Of a DNA stretch of 64,000 nt, positions 35,498 through 44,012 are shown piece after piece (within the stretch, counting starts at the first letter, position 1; each line of letters opens with the position of its first letter). Under the pieces are notes generated by a model. The model did not search any database. It had not been told where the DNA came from and saw only the letters and a list, made by a program, of their open reading frames with translations. Both the position numbers and the translations under genes were made by a program. This DNA is from Pedobacter sp. SYP-B3415 (lineage in GTDB: Bacteria; Bacteroidota; Bacteroidia; Sphingobacteriales; Sphingobacteriaceae), in assembly GCF_004138205.1 (NCBI RefSeq), contig NZ_RXNQ01000022.1, positions 62,001 to 126,000 on the forward strand, given 5' to 3'.

Positions 35498-36637
35498 TCA
35501 GACCTTTATAAAGATCTTTTTATTGTACATGATCCAGAGTATCAGCATCCAGGTCAGCACCAGTACAACGGCACTGGCCAGCGATGCGTTGACGGGTGAG
35601 AAATAAGGAACAAAAAACGTTTCGTATTTCCAGGTGGCCAATCCGATTTTGCTGCCATCTGCGCCGGTAACCTTGATCATGTTGAGCAACCGCGGCATCA
35701 GCCCTGAGAGGAAAAACACCGTTATAGCATTCACACCATAAACCACAAAGGGTTTTGTAAAACGCGTGTATTGCTGCACGTCAATGATCCAGTAACAAAA
35801 TGCCAGTCCGAGCGTGGCAAGTCCGCCGGTATACAATACGAATGAACTTGTCCAAAGCGATTTGTTTATGGGGAATTGAAGATCCCACAGCAGGCCCAGC
35901 ATCACCGTAGCAAGCCCGGTAGAAAACAGCCAGCTGATCTTTACGCTTTCCTCCAGGTCCTTTCTCTTCAGATACATACCAACCAGAAGACCAAACAACC
36001 CGGACGCGATAGCAGGCACCGTGCTCAGAATGCCTTCCGGATCCCAGGTTCGCGCAGATTTCCAAAGGTGATCTTCGGTCAGCAGCGTGCGGTCCAGCCA
36101 GGCACCCAGATTGGTTTCCTTTTCAAGATTTGCATAACCGGTACCTGGCACCGGGACAAAATTCATCAGTAGCCAGTATCCAAACAGGAGGCCGGTCATA
36201 ACCCTGAAAATCCCTTTTTCAGAACTTTTAATAAAGATCCAGCTGGCAAAAAAGAACACGACAGCGATACGCTGCAGCACCCCCGGTATGCGCACATGCT
36301 GGAGCGCCGATACCGGGTCGGTAAATATTTTTGGAAACAATGAGAGGAAGAGCCCCAGGCCGAATAGAATGAGCGCGCGTTTGCATGCCTTAAAAAGCGT
36401 TTTTGAATGCGTAGCCGGCTCAAGCCGTTTACTTCCCATCGAAAAGGCAATAGAAACGCCGACAATGAAGAGGAAGAACGGAAAAATCAGATCGGTAGGT
36501 GTACAACCATTCCACTCAGCATGCTCAAGCGGAGCATAGATGTGGCCCCAGCTACCGGGATTATTTACAAGGATCATGGCGGCAACGGTTAGCCCGCGAA
36601 AGAAATCGAGGGATAACAGGCGTCGGTTTTCATGCAT
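35498..36637 (-). CDS. HGSNAT-like membrane acyltransferase (DUF5009/COG4299)
   Basis: 379 residues from the ATG at 36637. About ten membrane helices follow the signature RLLSLDFFRGLTVAAMILVNN and DLIFPFFLFIVGVSIAFSMG, shared by heparan-alpha-glucosaminide N-acetyltransferase-like proteins, which move an acetyl group across a membrane onto glucosamine. Location beside nagB suggests an amino-sugar substrate. The nagB terminator lies just upstream, so this gene needs its own promoter; none is obvious. Confidence 0.85.
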   Translation of the reverse strand: MHENRRLLSLDFFRGLTVAAMILVNNPGSWGHIYAPLEHAEWNGCTPTDLIFPFFLFIVGVSIAFSMGSKRLEPATHSKTLFKACKRALILFGLGLFLSLFPKIFTDPVSALQHVRIPGVLQRIAVVFFFASWIFIKSSEKGIFRVMTGLLFGYWLLMNFVPVPGTGYANLEKETNLGAWLDRTLLTEDHLWKSARTWDPEGILSTVPAIASGLFGLLVGMYLKRKDLEESVKISWLFSTGLATVMLGLLWDLQFPINKSLWTSSFVLYTGGLATLGLAFCYWIIDVQQYTRFTKPFVVYGVNAITVFFLSGLMPRLLNMIKVTGADGSKIGLATWKYETFFVPYFSPVNASLASAVVLVLTWMLILWIMYNKKIFIKV

Positions 36638-36669
36638 GGTTGTTTGGTTTAGGCAATCGAATATACGGC

Positions 36670-36705
36670 AAAAAAAAGATCCGCCCAACAGCTGCCGGGC
36701 GGATC
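36670..36705 (-). terminator. Intrinsic terminator after the nagB-PIG-L gene
   Basis: On the minus strand, GATCCGCCC (complement of 36697-36705) pairs with GGGCGGATC (complement of 36678-36686) and is followed by eight T residues (complement of 36670-36677). Confidence 0.85.
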
Positions 36706-36726
36706 AATTCTATTGCAATTTGTCGC

Positions 36727-38652
36727 TTAGTCTTGAAACTTCCAGCGTACAAAAGCTTCCATAGCTTCATATTCGGCAAGCCCAAGCTTATTATATGCCC
36801 GTGCAGTTTCCCTGTTACGGTCCTCAGCACGCTGCCAGAACTCCCGCGAATCGTCGCCCGGAAACACCGGACGATCCTTTTGCGACTGGTGTTTGAAGAT
36901 TGCGTAACGTTTGCGTTCAAGCTCATTCGGACTAATCGGAACCGCCATTTCGATTTCATGCGTTTCGAATTCGTGCCAGGCGCCGCGGTACATCCAGAGC
37001 CAGCAATCTTTTGCCCAGTCCTCGGTTTCACGCAGCTTATTCAGTGCGGCAAGGATAATGTTGAAGCACACAATATGTGTTCCGTGCGGATCCTCAAAAT
37101 CGCCGGCAGCAAAAACCTGGTGCGGTTTAACCTTCTGCAGCAGCTCAATGGTCATATCAATATCCTGTTGCGTAACCGGATTTTTCTGGCTCTTCCCACT
37201 TTCATAGAATGGCAGTGCCATGAAATGAATGTGGTCGTCAGGAACGCCGCAGTAACGTGCACCTGCAATGGCTTCTCCCTTTCTGATCAGTCCTTTTACG
37301 CTTTGTATTTCGGGCGTATCAACCTGGTTAGGCTCTTTAGACGCAATAAATTTGCGCATGTTGTCATACAACTCACGCATTTTATCCTGCGTCACACCCA
37401 TCTTTTCAGAAAAGTCGATATTAAACTCCACAAAACGAAGCACATCGTCATCCCAAACCGCGGTATTTCCTGATGTCTGGTAAGCCACGTGCACATCGTG
37501 CTTCTGGTCAACCAGCCTGATAAATGTCCCGCCCATCGAGATCACATCGTCATCAGGATGCGGCGAGAAAATGATCGACCGCTTAACGGCAGGCTCGGCA
37601 CGTTCAGGCCGCTGGGAGTCGTCAGCATTGGGTTTACCGCCGGGCCATCCGGTAATGGTATGCTGTAACTTATTGAAAATGTGAATATTGATGTTATACA
37701 CCGGCCCCATTTCGGTAGCCAGCTGGGCCATGCCATTGTTGTTATAATCGTCTTCTGTAAGCTTCAGGATCGGCTTTTGCAGTTTATTCGCAAGCCAGAT
37801 TACCGCTTTTCTGATCAGCTGATCGGTCCATACGCAGTCTTTAACCAGCCATGGTGTGTCGAACCTGGTTAACAGCGATGCCGCATCTTCGTCGAGTACA
37901 AACTCAACATGTTCTGAAAGCTGAAGGTAAGTTGCCGGAACATCACTCGAGATTTCTCCTTCTACAGCCTTGCGGATGATCGACGCCTTCTTTTTGTTCC
38001 AGGCCATCAGAATAATTTCCCTGGCTTTGAAAATGGTGCCGATACCCATGGTGATCGCTTTGGTCGGAACGAAAGCCTTGCCGCCAAAATCCCGCGCAGC
38101 GTCCCGCCGGGTCAGATCATCGAGTGTAACGAGGCGTGTACCCGAATTGGGCGCAGATCCCGGCTCATTGAAACCGATGTGACCGGTACGGCCGATACCG
38201 AGAATCTGGATGTCCAGCCCTCCGAATGTGCCGATCTTACGCTCATAGTTGAGGCAAAATTCGGGAATCGCATCCAGGCTGAGTGTTCCGTCAGGGATAT
38301 GAACATTGTTTTTATCAATGTCAATGTGATCGAACAGGTTCTCATTCATGAACGTGACATAACTCTGTGCCGCATTCGGCTGCATAGGATAGTACTCGTC
38401 AAGGTTGAATGTAACGACGTTCTGAAAACTGAGTCCCTCTTCCCGGTGCATACGCACCAGTTCGGCGTATACCTTTACCGGTGTAGCGCCGGTAGCAAGT
38501 CCGAGGACTGCCTGTTCATTGTTTTCCTGCTTTTTCCTGATCAGTGCGGCAATACGCTGCGCAACATTCAGGGAAGCAGACTGGGGGTCGCTGAACACCG
38601 TAACCGGTAGTTTTTCGAACCGTGTCTCCTCCAGTAAATTTAATCTTGCCAT
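36727..38652 (-). CDS. nagB: Glucosamine-6-phosphate deaminase fused to a PIG-L deacetylase domain
   Basis: 641 residues, about 2.4 times a normal NagB. Residues 1-~275 are NagB (VLGLATGATPVKVY, VVTFNLDEYYPM, GIGRTGHIGFNEPG, with the catalytic aspartate and histidine). Residues ~355-640 are a PIG-L/LmbE domain with the zinc motif SPHPDDDVISMGG. NagB converts glucosamine-6-phosphate to fructose-6-phosphate and ammonia; the PIG-L domain may remove an N-acetyl group. This fusion recurs in Bacteroidota as I recall. A TATATTTA-like -7 lies upstream. Confidence 0.95.
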   Translation of the reverse strand: MARLNLLEETRFEKLPVTVFSDPQSASLNVAQRIAALIRKKQENNEQAVLGLATGATPVKVYAELVRMHREEGLSFQNVVTFNLDEYYPMQPNAAQSYVTFMNENLFDHIDIDKNNVHIPDGTLSLDAIPEFCLNYERKIGTFGGLDIQILGIGRTGHIGFNEPGSAPNSGTRLVTLDDLTRRDAARDFGGKAFVPTKAITMGIGTIFKAREIILMAWNKKKASIIRKAVEGEISSDVPATYLQLSEHVEFVLDEDAASLLTRFDTPWLVKDCVWTDQLIRKAVIWLANKLQKPILKLTEDDYNNNGMAQLATEMGPVYNINIHIFNKLQHTITGWPGGKPNADDSQRPERAEPAVKRSIIFSPHPDDDVISMGGTFIRLVDQKHDVHVAYQTSGNTAVWDDDVLRFVEFNIDFSEKMGVTQDKMRELYDNMRKFIASKEPNQVDTPEIQSVKGLIRKGEAIAGARYCGVPDDHIHFMALPFYESGKSQKNPVTQQDIDMTIELLQKVKPHQVFAAGDFEDPHGTHIVCFNIILAALNKLRETEDWAKDCWLWMYRGAWHEFETHEIEMAVPISPNELERKRYAIFKHQSQKDRPVFPGDDSREFWQRAEDRNRETARAYNKLGLAEYEAMEAFVRWKFQD

Positions 38653-38755
38653 GTTGATTTGTAGCTTTTTAGTAAGTACGGAGCGGTAAATATAGTTACT
38701 TGTGGTTTCACTTTACCAAAGGATTTATACATTTAAGGAAACATTCGCAAAAAAA

Positions 38756-39946
38756 ATGAATAAGCACTGGAAGCAAACGTTTGATATTGTACAAAAGGCT
38801 GAAAAAAAAATTATCGGCCTGATGTCAGGAACATCGCTTGACGGGTTAGACATCGCTTTGTGTACATTAAAGGGACACGGCCGACGTACTGAAGCGCGGG
38901 TGGAACGGTTCAAAACTGTACCATACACCGCTGAGTGGAAGGCGGAGGTAAAAGCCATATTTTCCCGGCACGATGCCGACCTCGAACGTGTCTGCCTGTT
39001 AAACGAACAGACGGCAATTGTGCATGCAGACATGATTCTCAGCACGCTTAACGAATGGAACCTTAAACCTGCAGACATTGACCTGATTGCCAGTCACGGG
39101 CAAACGATTTTTCATGCACCACGGGCTTTGCATGGCTACGAAAATTACCCGAACGGAACCCTGCAAATTGGGGATGGCGACCATATTGCGGTAAAAACGG
39201 GCATCATTACGCTTTCAGACTTCAGGCAGAAACATCTGGCAGCAGGCGGCGAGGGTGCGCCGCTGGCCGTTTATGGCGATTACCTGGTTTTTTCCAAAAA
39301 AGGCGAAAACCGTATTATGCTCAACATCGGCGGTATTGCAAACTTTACTTTCCTGCCCGGTGATGAGGACAGCAAACGGGTGTTTTCTTCAGATGTTGGC
39401 CCCGGCAATACCCTGATGGACCAATATATGCAGCAGTATTTTTCGCAGCATTTTGATCAGGATGGAGCGGTTGCAGGCCGGGGCGAATCAAATCAGGACC
39501 TGCTTACGGCATTACTGGACCACCCGTTTTTTAGCGCCGGCATGCCAAAGACAACAGGACCCGAATTATTTAACCTGGCTTATCTTGAAAGTGCACAGCA
39601 TCGCTCAGCCACAAGCGGCCTGAGCCATGAAGACGTCATGGCTACGTTATGTCACTTTTCTGCCAGGGCCATTGCAGATGCGGTGCTGCGTACGAATGAA
39701 AAAAGCATCAGCCTGTTTATGAGCGGCGGGGGCATGCACAACCGCCTGCTGGTCAGCATGCTGAAAGAGCTGCTGCCTGATGCATTGTTTTTCACAACGG
39801 CCGATCTTGGCATTGACCCGGATGCAAAAGAAGCTTTGTTGTTTGCCATTCTGGCGAACGAAACGATGTCTGGAGAACCGCAGCCTTTTTCTGCAGAATC
39901 CGGAATACCTTCGGTTTGTATGGGTAAAATTTCCCTCCCTTTTTAG
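38756..39946 (+). CDS. anmK: Anhydro-N-acetylmuramic acid kinase
   Basis: 396 residues from the ATG at 38756; the longer frame to 38702 adds sequence that overlaps a TACATTTA promoter-like site (38728-38735). The ATP-binding GLMSGTSLDGLDIAL and ASHGQTIFHAP are diagnostic, with GGIANFTFLPG and GPGNTLMDQYMQQ. It phosphorylates and opens 1,6-anhydroMurNAc to MurNAc-6-phosphate in peptidoglycan recycling. It is divergent from nagB and convergent with the DeoR regulator with no intergenic base. Confidence 0.94.
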   Translation: MNKHWKQTFDIVQKAEKKIIGLMSGTSLDGLDIALCTLKGHGRRTEARVERFKTVPYTAEWKAEVKAIFSRHDADLERVCLLNEQTAIVHADMILSTLNEWNLKPADIDLIASHGQTIFHAPRALHGYENYPNGTLQIGDGDHIAVKTGIITLSDFRQKHLAAGGEGAPLAVYGDYLVFSKKGENRIMLNIGGIANFTFLPGDEDSKRVFSSDVGPGNTLMDQYMQQYFSQHFDQDGAVAGRGESNQDLLTALLDHPFFSAGMPKTTGPELFNLAYLESAQHRSATSGLSHEDVMATLCHFSARAIADAVLRTNEKSISLFMSGGGMHNRLLVSMLKELLPDALFFTTADLGIDPDAKEALLFAILANETMSGEPQPFSAESGIPSVCMGKISLPF

Positions 39947-40693
39947 TTACAGGATCTCCAGCGTTGCGTTTCTGAATGCATCCAGCTCGGGTACGTTACT
40001 GTCGAGCTCGGTAATCATGTAACTCAGGTTACTCAGTGAGGCGACTTTAAGTTTCAGGGACGTGTTCAATTTTTCAGAAATACACAGGACGGCCGTACGT
40101 TTTGAAGCATTCAACATGGCCTTCTTGAGCTGATTAATCTCCCAGTCGGTATCGGTAAGGCCTTTTTCGGGATCGATAGCACTTGTACCCAGCAGGCACA
40201 GGTCGGCATTGATCTCAGCGAGCTGGGCAATCACATGCCCGCCATAAGCAACCTGCGAATTTTTGGAATAAAGGCCGCCAATGAGAATAACCTCGATATT
40301 ACTGTATTTAGCAAGTTCAATGGCAACCATGGGGCTAATGGTAAAGAAAGTAGCGTGCAGGCTGTCTGGAAGCAGTTTAGCGAGCTCAATGATTGATGTG
40401 CCTCCGCCTGTCAGTACGACCATACCGTCTTTGATAAGAGAGATGGCTTTCTTTGCAATGACGATTTTTGCGTCACGTGCGTACACTTCGCTGTCGTCAA
40501 AGCCAGACTGGTAAGAGCGGGATAAGGCGCCTCCATGCACTTTGTAAAGACGGTTTTCATCAGACAGCTCCTGCAGATCGCGGCGAATGGTATCTTCAGA
40601 TACGGATAACAGCTGTACCAGGTCTGAAGTCAGCACGCGGTTATGCAGATTAATCTGCCGCATGATGTAATCGTGTCTTTCCTTCTTAAGCAT
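39947..40693 (-). CDS. DeoR/GlpR-family transcriptional regulator
   Basis: 248 residues from the ATG at 40693. An N-terminal winged HTH (ERHDYIMRQINLHNRVLTSDLVQLLSVS... then EDTIRRDLQELS, about 3-57) is followed by a phosphosugar-sensing DeoRC domain (LTGGGTSIIELAKLL, LGTSAIDPEKGLTDTDW, MLNASKRTAVLC). Such regulators usually repress sugar catabolism genes and respond to a sugar phosphate. The gene is divergent from the SusC operon, with three TGCGTGTT copies in the 219-bp shared region, and abuts anmK. Confidence 0.93.
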   Translation of the reverse strand: MLKKERHDYIMRQINLHNRVLTSDLVQLLSVSEDTIRRDLQELSDENRLYKVHGGALSRSYQSGFDDSEVYARDAKIVIAKKAISLIKDGMVVLTGGGTSIIELAKLLPDSLHATFFTISPMVAIELAKYSNIEVILIGGLYSKNSQVAYGGHVIAQLAEINADLCLLGTSAIDPEKGLTDTDWEINQLKKAMLNASKRTAVLCISEKLNTSLKLKVASLSNLSYMITELDSNVPELDAFRNATLEIL

Positions 40694-40747
40694 AGTTTTT
40701 TCGAAAATAAACAAAAATTTGATTTTGCAAGCCGGTTTGCTGCTTTC

Positions 40748-40869
40748 TGCGTGTTTAAAACAGGATATTCCTGAATAGCGCAAAAAAGTGCAGTTTTTTC
40801 TATGCTATATGTCCTTTTTTTTCAGATATTTAGCAGAACAAACTATAGATGCGTGTTAATGCGTGTTTA
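40748..40869. promoter_or_regulatory. TGCGTGTT direct repeats, candidate DeoR operators
   Basis: Three same-orientation copies of TGCGTGTT lie at 40748-40755, 40850-40857 and 40860-40867 in the region between the DeoR regulator and SusC genes. The last two start exactly 10 nt apart, one helical turn, and the first and third extend to TGCGTGTTTA. The layout fits cooperative binding by the adjacent regulator; binding is inference. No TAnnTTTG element was recognised here. Confidence 0.45.
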
Positions 40870-40912
40870 GCCAAACAAAACAAACTTATTAATTAACTAA
40901 AACCAAGCTTTC

Positions 40913-43900
40913 ATGAAAAGAAAACTACTCCAGATTCTGATGGGGTTGCTTTTTTGCTATGCCGGTGCATTTGCTCAGCAGATACGGGTAAGCGGAAAAG
41001 TTACGTCTGCGGCTGACAAGGACCCTATGCCGGGTGTTTCGGTACGGGTAAAGGGGACGCAGAACGCTGTTCAAACCAACGGGGAAGGGAATTACAGCAT
41101 CCTTGCTACGAAGAGTGACGTACTGGTATTTTCGTATATCGGAACATCTGCACAGGAAAGAACAGTCGGAAACAGCACTGTGATTAATGTCCAGTTAGTA
41201 AGCGATAACACCACCCTTGACGATGTTACCATCACTGCCTACGGTATCGAAAGATCAGACAAAACACTAGGCTATTCGACGCCGAAGGTGAAAGGCGACG
41301 AGGTTACTCAAACCGGCCGTGAAAACTTTCTGAACGGCCTTGCCGGAAGAGCTCCTGGTTTGACAGTGAATCAAACCTCTGGTGATCCGGGCGCTTCATC
41401 GCAAATCGTTCTGCGTGGCGGGGTGTCAATTACCGGCGACAATAGCCCTTTATTTGTTGTTGATGGTGTTCCTATTGACAACTCGGTAGTGAGCCAAACC
41501 AATATGGCTATGGCCGGAACAAACAGGAATCAGGACTACACCAATAGGGGGGCTGATATTAATCCTGCTGACATAGAAAGCTACACGATTTTGAAAGGAC
41601 CGGAAGCAACGGCACTGTATGGAAATCTTGGTGCTAGTGGTGCAATCATCATCACTACTAAAAAAGCTAAAGCTGGAAAATCGAGCGTTTCGTATAACGG
41701 CTCCCTTCGCGTCGAAACGGTGAACAATTTCCCTGAGGTACAGCAGGTTTACAGCCAGGGCGATGCTAATGGTATTCCTAACCCAGGATCAGGCAACTTC
41801 TTCGGCCCAAAATATGCGGAAGGTCTTCCAATTTATGACAACATAAATGCCTTTTTCAAAACCGGTTACGCGCAAAAGCACAACCTTATCGTAGAGGGCG
41901 GTAAAGAAGGCCTTACTTATCGATGGTCAAACGAATACACCGACAACCGGGGGACGATTCCGACAACCCAGTACCAGCGTTATGTCAGCTCACTTACCGG
42001 AAGTGTTGCGATCAACCCAAAGCTGAATTTAACAACACGGTTTAGTTATACAAACGCTTATAACAAAAAAGCAAATAAAGGAGTACAGGGATATCTTTTA
42101 GGCTTACTGCGCTTCCCATCACGTTATGACGTAACGAACTGGATTGATGATCTGGGCAATAGGGTGTTGACTTCGACAAATATCTACAACGAAACTGACA
42201 ACCCTTTTTGGGATGTTAACAAGAATATAGCGGACGATCGCACAAACAGCTTGCTAGGTAATGCAAACTTGAGCTACAAACCAGCGAAATGGTTAACAGT
42301 TACTGGAATTTTAGGTATGAATCTATCTCATACAAACGGCTTGACAGTATATCACGCACAGTCATTCCTGGGGTCGGGAAGTGCTGCTACTCCTAATGGA
42401 GGTATTGTAAACACCTACACAGCATTTAACAAACGATTTGATATGTCTTTAACTGCATCTGCTACGCACAAGTTTGGAGACTTCAATAACACGTACATTC
42501 TTGGAGTAAATGCTGCAGACGTAAATAACGAGCAAAATTCTGCCCGCGGTCAGAATATGTTTGATCAAAATTTCTATAGTATCAACAACACATTGCCTTC
42601 GACACAGACAGCCCGGCTTTACATTACCCGCTATAGAAATGCAGGCGCACTCGCTCAGGCTGTATTGGGATACAAATCTTTGCTATTCCTGACACTGACC
42701 GGAAGAGTGGATGCAGCATCACGACTGATGCCTAACAATCCGTATTTCGCATATCCTTCAGCAAGTTTGGCTTTCAACTTTTCAGATCTTGAGAATTTCA
42801 AAAATTCCAGCTGGTTAAGCAGTGGAAAACTACGGGGATCATTCGGTTTGACAGGTAAAGAGCCTTATAAAGTTTATGCTTTAGCTACCCGTCTTCAACC
42901 TCAGACCAACACTGGCGGTGGTTTGGCATATGACCTTGCAAATGGAGGAAATATCACCTTAAAACCGGAAAAGACCGAATCCTATGAGTTCGGATTCGAC
43001 CTGAGCATGTTTAAGAGCAGGGTTGGTATCGACTTTACATACTACAGTATGAAAAGTATAGACCAAATTATTCTTCCGAGAACAAGCTACGGAACAGGAT
43101 CTGCCCTTAGAATGATGAACGGGGGAGATGTTGTAAATAAGGGTATCGAAGTACAACTTCGTGGAACTCCCGTTAAGAGTAAATCTTTGACTTGGGACAT
43201 AACAATGAACTTCAGCAGAAATCGTGGCAAAGTGCTGTCAATCGCAGACGACTTGCCGGAACTCTATGAATCTGATACATGGATAAGCGGCGGTATACGT
43301 TCAGCGGTTTATCCCGGGGCCAGCTTCCTTTCTATTGGAGGATGGAAAAACAGAAGGAATAAAAACGGCGACCTGGTAATTAATCCTGCAAACGGATTGC
43401 CATTGCTTGCAAGCGACGCGGATTATCCGATCATTGGGGATCGCGCACCGAACTTCCTGTTGGGAACAGTAAACTCACTCAGTTACAAAAACTTTAATCT
43501 ATCATTTCTCTTTGACCTTCGCGTAGGTGGAGATGTATACAACGGTACGCAATACGAACTATATCGCCGGGGCCTTAGCACGAAAACTTTGGATCGTGAA
43601 GTCCCTCGCGTAATTAAAGGTGTACTTCTGGATGGACTGGAAAATTCTGATAGCCCTACCCCGAATAACATTGTGATTACGCCTGCAACAAATACAAACT
43701 ATTATACATCAACCACGGGAGGCATTGCGCCTGAAGACTTTATCGAGCGCAATATTAATTCGTTCAGACTTCGGGATTTAACACTTGGCTACAACTTTTC
43801 ACCATCGATGTTATCGAAGGCAAAAATTTCCTCACTCGGCGTATTCGTTACCCTTACAGACGTTTTCCTAATTACAAACTATTCAGGTACGGATCCTGAT

Positions 43901-44008
43901 GTAAATGCAGTAAACCCAAGCGTTGGCGGTGCAGGAGCAATCGGCTTTGACCTTGGAAGTCTTGGACGCCCACTGGGTGTGAATGTTGGTTTCAGACTTA
44001 AATTATAA
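40913..44008 (+). CDS. SusC/RagA-family TonB-linked outer membrane protein
   Basis: 1031 residues. A signal peptide (MKRKLLQILMGLLFCYAGAFA) is followed by a carboxypeptidase-regulatory-like domain (about 23-105: VSGKVTSAADKDPMPGVSV), a plug domain (GLAGRAPGLTVNQTSGDPGA, IVLRGGVSIT, YTILKGPEATALYGNLGASG) and a C-terminal barrel. SusC proteins form a TonB-driven pore lidded by SusD to import oligosaccharides or peptides. No N-terminal STN domain, so no direct anti-sigma signalling. The frame and its neighbours appear more AT-rich in codon use than the second SusC (visual impression). Confidence 0.95.
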   Translation: MKRKLLQILMGLLFCYAGAFAQQIRVSGKVTSAADKDPMPGVSVRVKGTQNAVQTNGEGNYSILATKSDVLVFSYIGTSAQERTVGNSTVINVQLVSDNTTLDDVTITAYGIERSDKTLGYSTPKVKGDEVTQTGRENFLNGLAGRAPGLTVNQTSGDPGASSQIVLRGGVSITGDNSPLFVVDGVPIDNSVVSQTNMAMAGTNRNQDYTNRGADINPADIESYTILKGPEATALYGNLGASGAIIITTKKAKAGKSSVSYNGSLRVETVNNFPEVQQVYSQGDANGIPNPGSGNFFGPKYAEGLPIYDNINAFFKTGYAQKHNLIVEGGKEGLTYRWSNEYTDNRGTIPTTQYQRYVSSLTGSVAINPKLNLTTRFSYTNAYNKKANKGVQGYLLGLLRFPSRYDVTNWIDDLGNRVLTSTNIYNETDNPFWDVNKNIADDRTNSLLGNANLSYKPAKWLTVTGILGMNLSHTNGLTVYHAQSFLGSGSAATPNGGIVNTYTAFNKRFDMSLTASATHKFGDFNNTYILGVNAADVNNEQNSARGQNMFDQNFYSINNTLPSTQTARLYITRYRNAGALAQAVLGYKSLLFLTLTGRVDAASRLMPNNPYFAYPSASLAFNFSDLENFKNSSWLSSGKLRGSFGLTGKEPYKVYALATRLQPQTNTGGGLAYDLANGGNITLKPEKTESYEFGFDLSMFKSRVGIDFTYYSMKSIDQIILPRTSYGTGSALRMMNGGDVVNKGIEVQLRGTPVKSKSLTWDITMNFSRNRGKVLSIADDLPELYESDTWISGGIRSAVYPGASFLSIGGWKNRRNKNGDLVINPANGLPLLASDADYPIIGDRAPNFLLGTVNSLSYKNFNLSFLFDLRVGGDVYNGTQYELYRRGLSTKTLDREVPRVIKGVLLDGLENSDSPTPNNIVITPATNTNYYTSTTGGIAPEDFIERNINSFRLRDLTLGYNFSPSMLSKAKISSLGVFVTLTDVFLITNYSGTDPDVNAVNPSVGGAGAIGFDLGSLGRPLGVNVGFRLKL

Positions 44009-44012
44009 AACG

